Origin: an uncultured Oscillospiraceae bacterium
GTDB lineage: Bacteria > Bacillota > Clostridia > Oscillospirales > Oscillospiraceae
DNA: 58,091 nucleotides
Assembly: GCA_910584045.1 (NCBI GenBank)
Contig: CAJTYO010000014.1
Location: 1 to 58,091 of the forward strand
Reading direction: 5' to 3'
Shown: in pieces, positions 52,119 through 58,091 of the stretch
Layout: every line of letters starts with the position of its first letter
Numbering within the stretch: position 1 is the stretch's first letter
Translations under genes and position numbers: made by a program
The notes under the pieces: generated by a model
The model's database searches: none
Seen by the model: the letters and a program-made list of their open reading frames with translations, nothing else
What the model was told of the DNA's origin: nothing

Positions 52119-52720
52119 CCGCGTTCCTCCTTTGCTTCTCGCATTGCTTCCTTCGACTCATATCTGTTCCTGTATTCCGCCTTGGCGGAATCTGTATATT
52201 TTTTTATAAACGCGCCCTTTGCGTCCGTATAGGCGTTTCGGTCATGCTCATATTTTTTCCAGAGGGACAGCTTTAGCCGCTCATATTCCTCCGCAAGAGC
52301 GGGGTAATCGTTCATATAGTCCCGGAAATACAGCTCGTCGTTATCTCCGGCATAGCGCAGGTGGACGTGAAATACGCTTTCCGCAAAGCCCCGGCTGGTA
52401 TAGCCCTTGTTAAAGGACATTCTGCGCTCCGTTCCGGACATACAGATGTATCCGCCGGTTACCAGGGCGTCTTTTATGTCTGTCATAGAAACGCTTTGGG
52501 GAATTTCGATGAGGATATCAATAATGGGCTTCGCCCATATACTGAGGATGGCCGTGCTGCCGATATGGCTTATCCGCGCGCAGCAGCTGCCCAGCAGCCT
52601 CTTCAGGATCTTTTTCTCCTCCTCATACCAGTTTTTCCAGTAGCATTTGTGCTCCGAGAGGACGATCGGAAACAGCTCCCACAGTTCCTCCAGCGTCATC
52701 TCGGACAGGGGCCTGTCCAT
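52115..52720 (-). CDS. GrpB-family protein
   Basis: 201 aa. GrpB (UPF0157) domain: KRLLGSCCARISHIGSTAILSIWAKPIIDILIEI, then FVFHVHLRY-like region AESVFHVHLRYAGDNDELYFRDYMNDYPALAEEYERLK. The family belongs to the nucleotidyltransferase superfamily; physiological role unclear. Its GC content and codon use are lower than those of carAB. It is the first full gene of the car operon, coupled to carA by ATGA and to the leader ORF, whose stop overlaps its AGGAGG. Confidence 0.82.
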   Translation of the reverse strand: MDRPLSEMTLEELWELFPIVLSEHKCYWKNWYEEEKKILKRLLGSCCARISHIGSTAILSIWAKPIIDILIEIPQSVSMTDIKDALVTGGYICMSGTERRMSFNKGYTSRGFAESVFHVHLRYAGDNDELYFRDYMNDYPALAEEYERLKLSLWKKYEHDRNAYTDAKGAFIKKYTDSAKAEYRNRYESKEAMREAKEERG

Positions 52721-52729
52721 ACGCACCTC

Positions 52730-52861
52730 CTAAAAGAAAAGCCCGGCGGTCACGGACGGCAGAGCGGCCCGTGAAGCCGGGAAACTGTCAATGAAGCGAT
52801 CGAAAAAGGAAACGCCTGCGGCGCCGGATACGCTGCCTCTTGAAAAAACGCCGTTCCCCAT
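52730..52861 (-). CDS. Putative 43-codon leader peptide of the grpB-carA-carB operon
   Basis: Reads MGNGVFSRGSVSGAAGVSFF then DRFIDSFPASRAALPSVTAG and LFF. Its ATG (52861) follows AAGGAAGGAG by about ten bases and starts about 34 bases after the predicted transcription start. The mRNA is U-rich at GTTTTTTC and CCTTTTTC, and the last codons overlap the terminator T-run; the TAG overlaps the grpB ribosome binding site. This resembles pyrimidine-sensing leader ORFs such as that of E. coli pyrBI. No homologue is known to me. Confidence 0.5.
   Translation of the reverse strand: MGNGVFSRGSVSGAAGVSFFDRFIDSFPASRAALPSVTAGLFF
52732..52781 (-). terminator. Intrinsic terminator in the car leader (putative attenuator)
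   Basis: Minus strand: CCCGGC plus CACGG (arms at 52776-52781 and 52769-52773) pair with CCGTG and GCCGGG (52751-52755 and 52741-52747), followed by TTTTCTTTT (52732-52740). It lies inside the leader ORF, 12 bases before the grpB start. Confidence 0.7.
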
Positions 52862-52902
52862 TGCCGGATGCTCCTTCCTTCCCACGATAGGTTATTATTG
52901 AA

Positions 52903-52931
52903 ACTATTGCATAATTTTTTAAGGAAGTCAA
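52903..52931 (-). promoter_or_regulatory. Promoter of the car operon
   Basis: Minus strand TTGACT (52926-52931), 17-base spacer, AATAGT (52903-52908) preceded by TGC, an extended -10 arrangement. Transcription would start near 52895. Confidence 0.65.
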
Positions 52932-53071
52932 GACAAACCGGGAAAATCCCAGCGATTTATGGAAGTTACCTAGTGGCGGCGGGTCAAAGAGGGAAATAAT
53001 CTGTATGATTATCTCTTGCGTTTTCCAACTGAAAATGGTAGCCTAAGAGTGAATTTTCAATCGAAGAGATC

Positions 53072-53145
53072 TGCCTGCGACTGACGGAAATGTGGGACAC
53101 CACAGGGAAACAGGTTAGAGCTGTTTTGCCGTCCGTCTGGGCAGT
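53072..53145 (+). promoter_or_regulatory. ZTP (pfl) riboswitch aptamer upstream of purE
   Basis: Matches the ZTP/ZMP-sensing pfl motif: GCGACTGACGGAAA, a TGTGG-GACA-CCACA hairpin (53091-53104), AGGGAAACAGG, and the conserved 3' element CCGTCTGGGC (53133-53142). ZMP/ZTP accumulates when 10-formyl-THF is scarce; the switch turns on purine and folate genes. Its 3' element overlaps the first arm of the following terminator, giving the expected ligand-ON logic. Confidence 0.85.
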
Positions 53146-53185
53146 CCGGTTTCCCTCGGGGAATGGACTGCTCATATTCTTTTTT
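53141..53185 (+). terminator. Riboswitch-controlled terminator before purE
   Basis: GCAGTCC (53141-53147) pairs with GGACTGC (53165-53171), with inner TTCCC/GGGAA, then TTCTTTTTT (53177-53185). The first arm shares bases with the aptamer's CTGGGC element, so aptamer folding and termination exclude each other. Confidence 0.8.
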
Positions 53186-53200
53186 ATGGAGGAGCAGCAA

Positions 53201-53701
53201 ATGAAAAAAGTAGGCATTGTCATGGGCAGCGCCAGCGATCTGCCCGTGGTGCGCAAGGCCGCGGAAACGCTGCGGTCGTTCGGCGTCCCCTGCGAGGTAC
53301 ACGTCTATTCCGCCCACCGAACCCCTGCCCAGGCGGGGGACTTTGCACGCGCCGCCAGGGCGGGCGGCTTCGGCTGCATCATCGCCGCCGCCGGGATGGC
53401 GGCCCATCTGGCGGGCGCCATTGCAGCCAACACCACCCTGCCCGTCATCGGCATCCCTCTGAAATCCAACACGCTCGACGGCGTTGACGCGCTTCTGTCC
53501 ACGGTGCAAATGCCCTCCGGGATTCCGGTGGCCGCTGTCGCCATTGACGGAGCTGTCAACGCCGCTTTGCTTGCCGTGCAGATTCTATCTGTGGAGGACG
53601 AGGAGCTGGCGGCACGGCTGGACGAGCACCGGGCCGCCGGAGCGGCGAAGGCTTTGCAGGCCAACGCCGAGGTGGAGGCGGAGTTCAGCGCCGTAAATTG
53701 A
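53201..53701 (+). CDS. purE: N5-carboxyaminoimidazole ribonucleotide mutase
   Basis: Class I PurE, moves the carboxyl group to give CAIR, 166 aa. Begins VGIVMGSASDLPVVRKAAETLRSFGV and contains HRTPAQAGDFARAARAGGFGCIIAAAGMAAHLAG and IGIPLKSNTLDGVDALLSTVQMPSGIPVA, with the conserved Ser/His. The ATG at 53201 follows GGAGGAG; the longer frame would read into the terminator. No purK is next to it. Confidence 0.95.
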   Translation: MKKVGIVMGSASDLPVVRKAAETLRSFGVPCEVHVYSAHRTPAQAGDFARAARAGGFGCIIAAAGMAAHLAGAIAANTTLPVIGIPLKSNTLDGVDALLSTVQMPSGIPVAAVAIDGAVNAALLAVQILSVEDEELAARLDEHRAAGAAKALQANAEVEAEFSAVN

Positions 53702-53752
53702 TTCTGACAAATTTATAAAACTTTGCTAAGCAGCAACAGGAGGATATTTACT

Positions 53753-54463
53753 ATGGAAAAGACAACGCAGCTCTATGAGGGCAAGGCCAAGAAGGTCTTC
53801 GCCACCGGCGACCCCCATCTGGTCATCGTCTCCTACAAGGACGACGCCACCGCTTTCGACGGTACGAAGAGGGGCACCATCCGGGGCAAGGGCGCGGTGA
53901 ACAACCGCATGAGCAACTTCCTCATGGGCAAGCTCGCCGCCGCCGGCGTCCCCACTCACTTCGTGGAGGAGCTCAGCGACCGGGAGACCGTGGTGAAAAA
54001 GGTGGAGATCGTACCCCTGGAGGTCATTATCCGCAACGTATCCGCCGGGAGCTTCTCCAAGCGGTACGGCGTGGAGGAGGGCATCGTCTTTGACGAACCC
54101 ACCTTCGAGTTCTCCTACAAGAACGACGACCTCCACGACCCCCTGCTCAACACCTCCCACGCTCTGGCCCTGAAGCTGGCCACCCGGGAGGAGATCGACG
54201 CCATCCGCGCCATGGCGCTGAAGGTCAACGAGGTGCTCAAGGCGTTCTTTGCCGAGTGCGGCGTGCGGCTGATCGACTTCAAGCTGGAGTTCGGCCGGCT
54301 GCCGGACGGGACCATCGTGCTGGCCGACGAGATCTCCCCCGACACCTGCCGGTTCTGGGACGCCAAGACCAACGAGAAGCTGGACAAGGACCGCTTCCGC
54401 CGGGACCTGGGCAGCGTGGAGGAGGCCTATGAGGAGATGATGCGCCGGGTATTCGGCGCGTAA
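53753..54463 (+). CDS. purC: Phosphoribosylaminoimidazole-succinocarboxamide synthase
   Basis: Joins CAIR and aspartate (SAICAR synthase), 236 aa. LYEGKAKKVFATGDP, DDATAFDGTKRGTIRGKGAVNN, PLEVIIRNVSAGSFSKRYGVEEG and LADEISPDTCRFWD are all present. AGGAGG nine bases before ATG. Length typical of bacteria. Confidence 0.97.
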   Translation: MEKTTQLYEGKAKKVFATGDPHLVIVSYKDDATAFDGTKRGTIRGKGAVNNRMSNFLMGKLAAAGVPTHFVEELSDRETVVKKVEIVPLEVIIRNVSAGSFSKRYGVEEGIVFDEPTFEFSYKNDDLHDPLLNTSHALALKLATREEIDAIRAMALKVNEVLKAFFAECGVRLIDFKLEFGRLPDGTIVLADEISPDTCRFWDAKTNEKLDKDRFRRDLGSVEEAYEEMMRRVFGA

Positions 54464-54529
54464 CCGGACCACCACGCGCCGAATACCCGGCGCCTGTCTG
54501 CACGGCAATATATTTAGGAGGACAAGCTA

Positions 54530-55951
54530 TTGGGCGGCTTTTTCGGAGCGGTCTCCAGAAGAGACTGCGTCCTGGACATCTTTTTCGGCGTGGACTACCA
54601 CTCCCATCTGGGCACCCGCCGGGGCGGCATGATCATCTATGACCGGGAGGACGGCTTCCAGCGGCAGATCCACAACATTGAGAACACGCCCTTCCGCACC
54701 AAGTTTGAGAAGGACGTCGCCAAGTTTCACGGCAGCAGCGGCATCGGCTGCATCAGCGACACGGACCCCCAGCCCCTGCTGGTGCGGTCCCACCTGGGGC
54801 TGTACGCCATCACCACCGTGGGCATCATCAACAACGCGGAAGAGCTGGTGGAGCGCTACTTTTCCGACCAGGGGCACCAGTTCATGGCCATGAGCTCCGG
54901 CGCGGTGAACGCCACGGAGCTCACCGCCGCCCTCATCAACCAGAAGGGCTCGCTGGTGGAGGGCATCCTCCACGCACAGGAGATCATAGACGGCTCGGCC
55001 ACCATCCTGGTTCTGACCCCCGACGGCATCATCGCCGCACGGGACAGACTGGGCCGGCTGCCGGTGCTGGTGGGAAAGAGCGAGGACGGATACTGCGTAT
55101 CCTTCGAGTCCTTCGCCTACCACAAGCTGGGATATAGCGACGCCTACGAGCTGGGGCCCCGGGAAATTGTGGAGGTGACGGCGGAGGGTTGGCGGACGCT
55201 GTCCCCTCCGGGGGATAAGATGCGCATCTGCGCCTTTTTATGGACCTACTACGGCTACCCCAACTCCAAGTACGAGGGGGTGAACGTGGAGGTTATGCGC
55301 TACCGCAACGGGGAGATCATGGCCCGGGACGAGATCGCCCGGGGCCAGCTGCCCAAGGTGGACTATGTGGCGGGCGTGCCGGACTCCGGCCTGCCCCACG
55401 CCATCGGCTACGCCAACCGCAGCGGCAAGTTTTTCGCCCGTCCCTTCGTGAAGTATACGCCCACCTGGCCCCGTTCCTTCATGCCCGCCAACCAGAATGT
55501 GCGCAGTCAGGTGGCAAAGATGAAGCAAATTCCCGTCCCGGAGCTGATCGAGGGGAAAAAGCTGCTGTTTGTGGACGACTCCATCGTCCGGGGAACCCAG
55601 CTGCGGGAGACCATCGAGTTCCTGTATGGCTGCGGAGCGGAGGAGGTCCACATGCGCTCGGCATGTCCGCCCATTATGTACGGGTGCAGATATCTGAACT
55701 TCTCCAGAAGCAACTCCGCCATGGAGCTGCTGGCCCGGGCCACCGTACAGAAGGTGGAGGGCGACGAAGGGCAGGCGCATCTGGACGAGTACGCGGACGG
55801 CTCCACTGAGCGGGGGCAGTGCCTGCTGAAAACCATATGCGAGGATATGGGGTTCAGCTCCCTGGGGTATCAGTCCCTGGACGGGCTGCTGGAGGCCATC
55901 GGGATCGATAAGGCGCAGATCTGCACCTACTGCTGGACGGGAAAAGAGTAG
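54530..55951 (+). CDS. purF: Amidophosphoribosyltransferase-like protein with degenerate glutaminase domain
   Basis: 473 aa, PurF-like, in purF position. TTG start with AGGAGG eight bases upstream; the N-terminus reads MGGFFGAVS where active PurF has a free Cys (MCGIVG). The glutamine-binding RYST is replaced by CISDTDPQPL and the HNG motif by TTVGIINN, so the glutaminase site is lost. The PRPP loop LLFVDDSIVRGTQLRETI is intact, and Cys residues fitting the PurF iron-sulphur ligands occur (ACPP...GC and QICTYCW). It may use ammonia, or be a regulatory paralogue; related variants occur in Clostridia and Bacteroidetes. Confidence 0.8.
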   Translation: MGGFFGAVSRRDCVLDIFFGVDYHSHLGTRRGGMIIYDREDGFQRQIHNIENTPFRTKFEKDVAKFHGSSGIGCISDTDPQPLLVRSHLGLYAITTVGIINNAEELVERYFSDQGHQFMAMSSGAVNATELTAALINQKGSLVEGILHAQEIIDGSATILVLTPDGIIAARDRLGRLPVLVGKSEDGYCVSFESFAYHKLGYSDAYELGPREIVEVTAEGWRTLSPPGDKMRICAFLWTYYGYPNSKYEGVNVEVMRYRNGEIMARDEIARGQLPKVDYVAGVPDSGLPHAIGYANRSGKFFARPFVKYTPTWPRSFMPANQNVRSQVAKMKQIPVPELIEGKKLLFVDDSIVRGTQLRETIEFLYGCGAEEVHMRSACPPIMYGCRYLNFSRSNSAMELLARATVQKVEGDEGQAHLDEYADGSTERGQCLLKTICEDMGFSSLGYQSLDGLLEAIGIDKAQICTYCWTGKE

Positions 55952-56040
55952 TACTGAGAGACGCCAGGATGGGCCGCATCCAACCGCACGAAGCCTGCGG
56001 GGGCTTTTAGGTTATCGGGGAGATTGATGGTTTTCTGAAA

Positions 56041-56105
56041 ACCCGCCCGGTTTCTGGGCGGCCCAACCGGTTTTTGAAACCCTTTCCGGTTTCGGGGTAA
56101 CCCAA
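56041..56105. repeat. Three tandem CCGGTTT repeats
   Basis: CCGGTTT at 56047, 56067 and 56086, spaced 20 and 19 bases, each inside an imperfect roughly 20-base unit able to fold into a small hairpin (for example CCGCCC...GGGCGG, GGTTTTTGAAACC, GGTTTCGGGGTAACC). In the purF-purM gap; the rest of that 208-base gap has no recognised feature. Confidence 0.7.
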
Positions 56106-56159
56106 ATTGAAAAAATCTATCTTTCGCGCCCGAGGGGCGCGGAGAGAAAGAGGGAACGA

Positions 56160-57200
56160 ATGAGCGAAAGTTATTCCGCCTCCTACGCCGCGGCCGGCGT
56201 AGCCATCACCGCCGGCTACCGGGCGGTGGAGTTGATGAAATCCCACGTGGCGCGGACAATGACCGCCGGAATGGCGGAAAATATCGGCGGCTTCGGCGGC
56301 CTGTTCCAGCTGGACACAGCGGGAATGAAGGCCCCCTGCCTGGTCTCCGGCACCGACGGCGTCGGTACAAAAATCCGCATTGCCCAGCTGCTGGACAAGC
56401 ACGACACCATCGGCATCGACTGCGTGGCCATGTGCGTCAACGATATTATCTGCTGCGGCGCGAAGCCCCTCTTCTTTCTGGACTACATCGCCTGCGGCAA
56501 AAACGTGCCGGAGAAGATCGCCGCCATCGTCGGCGGCGTGGCCGAGGGCTGCGTCCAGGCCGGGGCCGCCCTGGTGGGCGGCGAGACCGCCGAGCACCCG
56601 GGGGTAATGGACGAGCACGACTACGACCTGGCGGGCTTCACCGTGGGCGTGGTGGACCGGGAAAAGGCCGTCGATATGAACAAAACCAGGGCGGGGGACG
56701 CCGTCATCGCCCTGCCCTCCACGGGGGTACACTCCAACGGTTTCTCCCTGGTTCGCCGGGTGTTCCGGGTGGAGAGCGCCGACCTGCTCGCCCCTATCGA
56801 GGCCCTGGACGGCAAGGGGCTGGGCGAGACGCTGCTGACGCCCACCCGCATCTATGTCAAGCCGGTGCTGGCTCTGCTGGAGCAGGTGGAGGTCCACGGC
56901 GTCTCCCACATCACCGGCGGCGGCTTCTATGAGAACATCCCCCGCTCCATCCCCCGGGGGCTGGGCGCGAAAATTGAAAAGGCCGCGCTGCGCATTCCGC
57001 CGGTCTTTCAGCTCATCGCCGGAACGGGCGGGGTCCCGGAGCGGGATATGTTCAACACCTTTAACATGGGCGTGGGCATGAGCGTCACCGTCCCCAAGGA
57101 GCAGGCGGACCAGGCGCTGGCTGTTCTGGCGGAAAACGGCGTGGACGCCTATATCATGGGCGAGATCGTCCCGGGAGAGGAGAAGGTGACCCTATGCTGA
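56160..57200 (+). CDS. purM: Phosphoribosylformylglycinamidine cyclo-ligase
   Basis: AIR synthetase, 346 aa. YSASYAAAGVAITAG, SGTDGVGTKIRIAQ, DCVAMCVNDIICCGAKPLFFLDYIA, GETAEHPGVM, GVHSNGFSLVRRVF and HITGGGFYENIPR are diagnostic. GAGAAAGAGGG precedes the ATG. Purine operon member; overlaps purN by seven bases. Confidence 0.97.
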   Translation: MSESYSASYAAAGVAITAGYRAVELMKSHVARTMTAGMAENIGGFGGLFQLDTAGMKAPCLVSGTDGVGTKIRIAQLLDKHDTIGIDCVAMCVNDIICCGAKPLFFLDYIACGKNVPEKIAAIVGGVAEGCVQAGAALVGGETAEHPGVMDEHDYDLAGFTVGVVDREKAVDMNKTRAGDAVIALPSTGVHSNGFSLVRRVFRVESADLLAPIEALDGKGLGETLLTPTRIYVKPVLALLEQVEVHGVSHITGGGFYENIPRSIPRGLGAKIEKAALRIPPVFQLIAGTGGVPERDMFNTFNMGVGMSVTVPKEQADQALAVLAENGVDAYIMGEIVPGEEKVTLC

Positions 57201-57802
57201 CCGCCCGGATCGCCGTTGTGGCTTCCGGCGGGGGAACCAACCTGCAGGCCCTTATCGACGCCCAGGGGCGCGGGGAGCTGAAAAGCGGCTCCATCGCCCT
57301 GGTGATTGCAGACAAGGCCGGAATCGGCGCCATTGAACGGGCGCAGGCCGCCGGGATCAACTGGGTGCTGGCCGTCCGGCGGGAGCCGGATTTTGAGGAA
57401 AAGGTCTTGTCCGCGCTATTGGAGCATACCATTGATATGGTTGTCCTGGCGGGTTTTCTGGGTATCTTCTCGGCGGACCTTCTCCGCCGGTTCGGAAAGC
57501 CGATGATCAACATCCACCCCGCCCTGATCCCCTCCTTCTGCGGAAGGGGCTTCTATGGTCTGCGGGTCCATCAGGCGGCGCTGGACTATGGCGTGAAGGT
57601 CACCGGGGCTACGGTCCACTATGTCAACGAGGTTGCCGACGGCGGGGAGATCATCCTGCAAAAGGCCGTCGACGTACTGCCCGGCGACACGCCGGAGCTT
57701 TTGCAGCGGAGAGTAATGGAGCAGGCCGAGTGGGTCCTGCTGCCGCAGGCGGCGGAGCTGGTGGCCGCCGGGATTGTAAAGGAAAAGGAGAACACGCTAT
57801 GA
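57194..57802 (+). CDS. purN: Phosphoribosylglycinamide formyltransferase
   Basis: Transfers the formyl group of 10-formyl-THF to GAR, 202 aa. RIAVVASGGGTNLQALIDA, DMVVLAGFLGIFSADLLRRF, INIHPALIPSFCGRGFYG (catalytic Asn/His) and VTGATVHYVNEVADGGEIILQ (Asp) are present. Its stop overlaps the next start as ATGA. Confidence 0.96.
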   Translation: MLTARIAVVASGGGTNLQALIDAQGRGELKSGSIALVIADKAGIGAIERAQAAGINWVLAVRREPDFEEKVLSALLEHTIDMVVLAGFLGIFSADLLRRFGKPMINIHPALIPSFCGRGFYGLRVHQAALDYGVKVTGATVHYVNEVADGGEIILQKAVDVLPGDTPELLQRRVMEQAEWVLLPQAAELVAAGIVKEKENTL

Positions 57803-58091
57803 AACAGGACCTGTGCGCGCTTCTGCGCGGAAACAGCTACCCCGGCCGGGGCATTCTGCTGGGCCGCAGCGCCGACGGAAAGAGCGCCGTCATCGCCTAC
57901 TTCATCATGGGCCGCAGCGAAAACAGCCGCAACCGGATTTTCGAGGAGACGGAGGACGGCATCCGCACCAGGGCCTTTGACGAGAGCAAAATGACCGATC
58001 CCTCCCTTATCATTTATCACCCCGTGCGGCGGCTGGAGAGCGGCCTGACCATCGTCACCAACGGCGACCAGACCGACACCATCCGGGACGC
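57799..58091 (+). CDS. IMP cyclohydrolase, PurO/PF07826 type (partial, runs off the window)
   Basis: First 97 codons. MKQDLCALLRGNSYPGRG and GRSADGKSAVIAYFIMGRSENSRNRIF match the stand-alone IMP cyclohydrolase family that closes FAICAR to IMP, as found in archaea and in some Clostridia. This replaces the cyclohydrolase half of bifunctional PurH. ATGA overlap with purN keeps it in the operon; a separate AICAR formyltransferase would be expected next, outside the window. Confidence 0.85.
   Translation, partial: MKQDLCALLRGNSYPGRGILLGRSADGKSAVIAYFIMGRSENSRNRIFEETEDGIRTRAFDESKMTDPSLIIYHPVRRLESGLTIVTNGDQTDTIRD

Noticed and set aside
54500..54530. Upstream start that would restore a catalytic Cys in the purF-like gene
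   Set aside because: In-frame codons upstream of TTG contain no Cys start, and AGGAGG is placed exactly for the TTG at 54530.
56041..56105. Short CRISPR-like array
   Set aside because: Units are adjacent, imperfect and only three, with no constant repeat plus unique spacers, and no cas genes.

Overview
The window is about 58 kb of GC-rich (roughly 60 percent) low-redundancy bacterial chromosome with strong AGGAGG ribosome binding sites, a CIRCE/HrcA heat-shock system, an SRP RNA next to dnaX, a truB-ribF pair, the yloU-yloV (Asp23-DAK2) pair and a purE-C-F-M-N-purO type purine operon. Together these point to a Clostridia member of the Oscillospiraceae (Flavonifractor/Pseudoflavonifractor/Oscillibacter-like gut bacteria). 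This is inference from gene content and protein style; no marker gene long enough for a species call is present. I saw no tRNA, rRNA, CRISPR array, insertion sequence or prophage.

Layout. 1-2020: SRP RNA, terminator, dnaX. 2021-4319: a probable metal-handling operon of two COG0523 (CobW-type) GTPases behind a promoter overlapped by a near-perfect inverted repeat; the first has a CICC motif and a His-rich segment, the second looks fused to a DUF1980/TIGR03943-type domain. 4365-8900: PrsA/parvulin-type lipoprotein, truB, ribF, a DUF4180 protein and a DagK-family lipid kinase. 8965-11077: CIRCE-controlled groES-groEL. 11092-13321 (minus): a WYL regulator fused in frame to a zinc-ribbon protein, and a YoaP-type acetyltransferase in a lower-GC patch. 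13821-16101: DUF4317 protein and a CaCA cation/Ca2+ exchanger. 16119-22689: pentose utilisation (GH3 glycosidase, xylulokinase, COG2407 sugar isomerase on the minus strand) divergent from a ROK repressor.

22691-32548 (minus): a tightly packed ten-gene run: ParB-like protein, murF, ABC-F ATPase, SanA/YdcF-type protein, flavodoxin, prfA, GNAT, tsaC/sua5, coaE, M18 aminopeptidase. It is divergent from hsp20, and a second perfect CIRCE lies between them. 33307-35149: AraC/GyrI-like regulator overlapping a transglutaminase-like protein. 35169-39666 (minus): DAK2 (FakA-like), Asp23, a non-coding stretch with a GC-rich palindromic repeat, and a chemotaxis receptor. 39779-42430: cobD-cobQ. 42517-47809: a heterodimeric ABC exporter with a structured leader, a zinc-ribbon protein and an AraC regulator ending in a 22-bp perfect hairpin. 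47849-52931 (minus): carB, carA and a GrpB-family gene behind a promoter, a 43-codon leader ORF and an intrinsic terminator, arranged like a transcription attenuator. 53072-58091: a ZTP (pfl) riboswitch with terminator ahead of purE, purC, a purF-like gene lacking the glutaminase residues, purM, purN and the start of a purO-type IMP cyclohydrolase.

The most notable points are the car leader-peptide attenuator, the ZTP switch, the degenerate PurF, the COG0523-DUF1980 fusion with its operator, and the WYL/zinc-ribbon fusion that keeps an internal ribosome binding site. Carbamoyl phosphate and purine synthesis sit head to head, each with its own RNA-level control, across a 480-bp divergent region.
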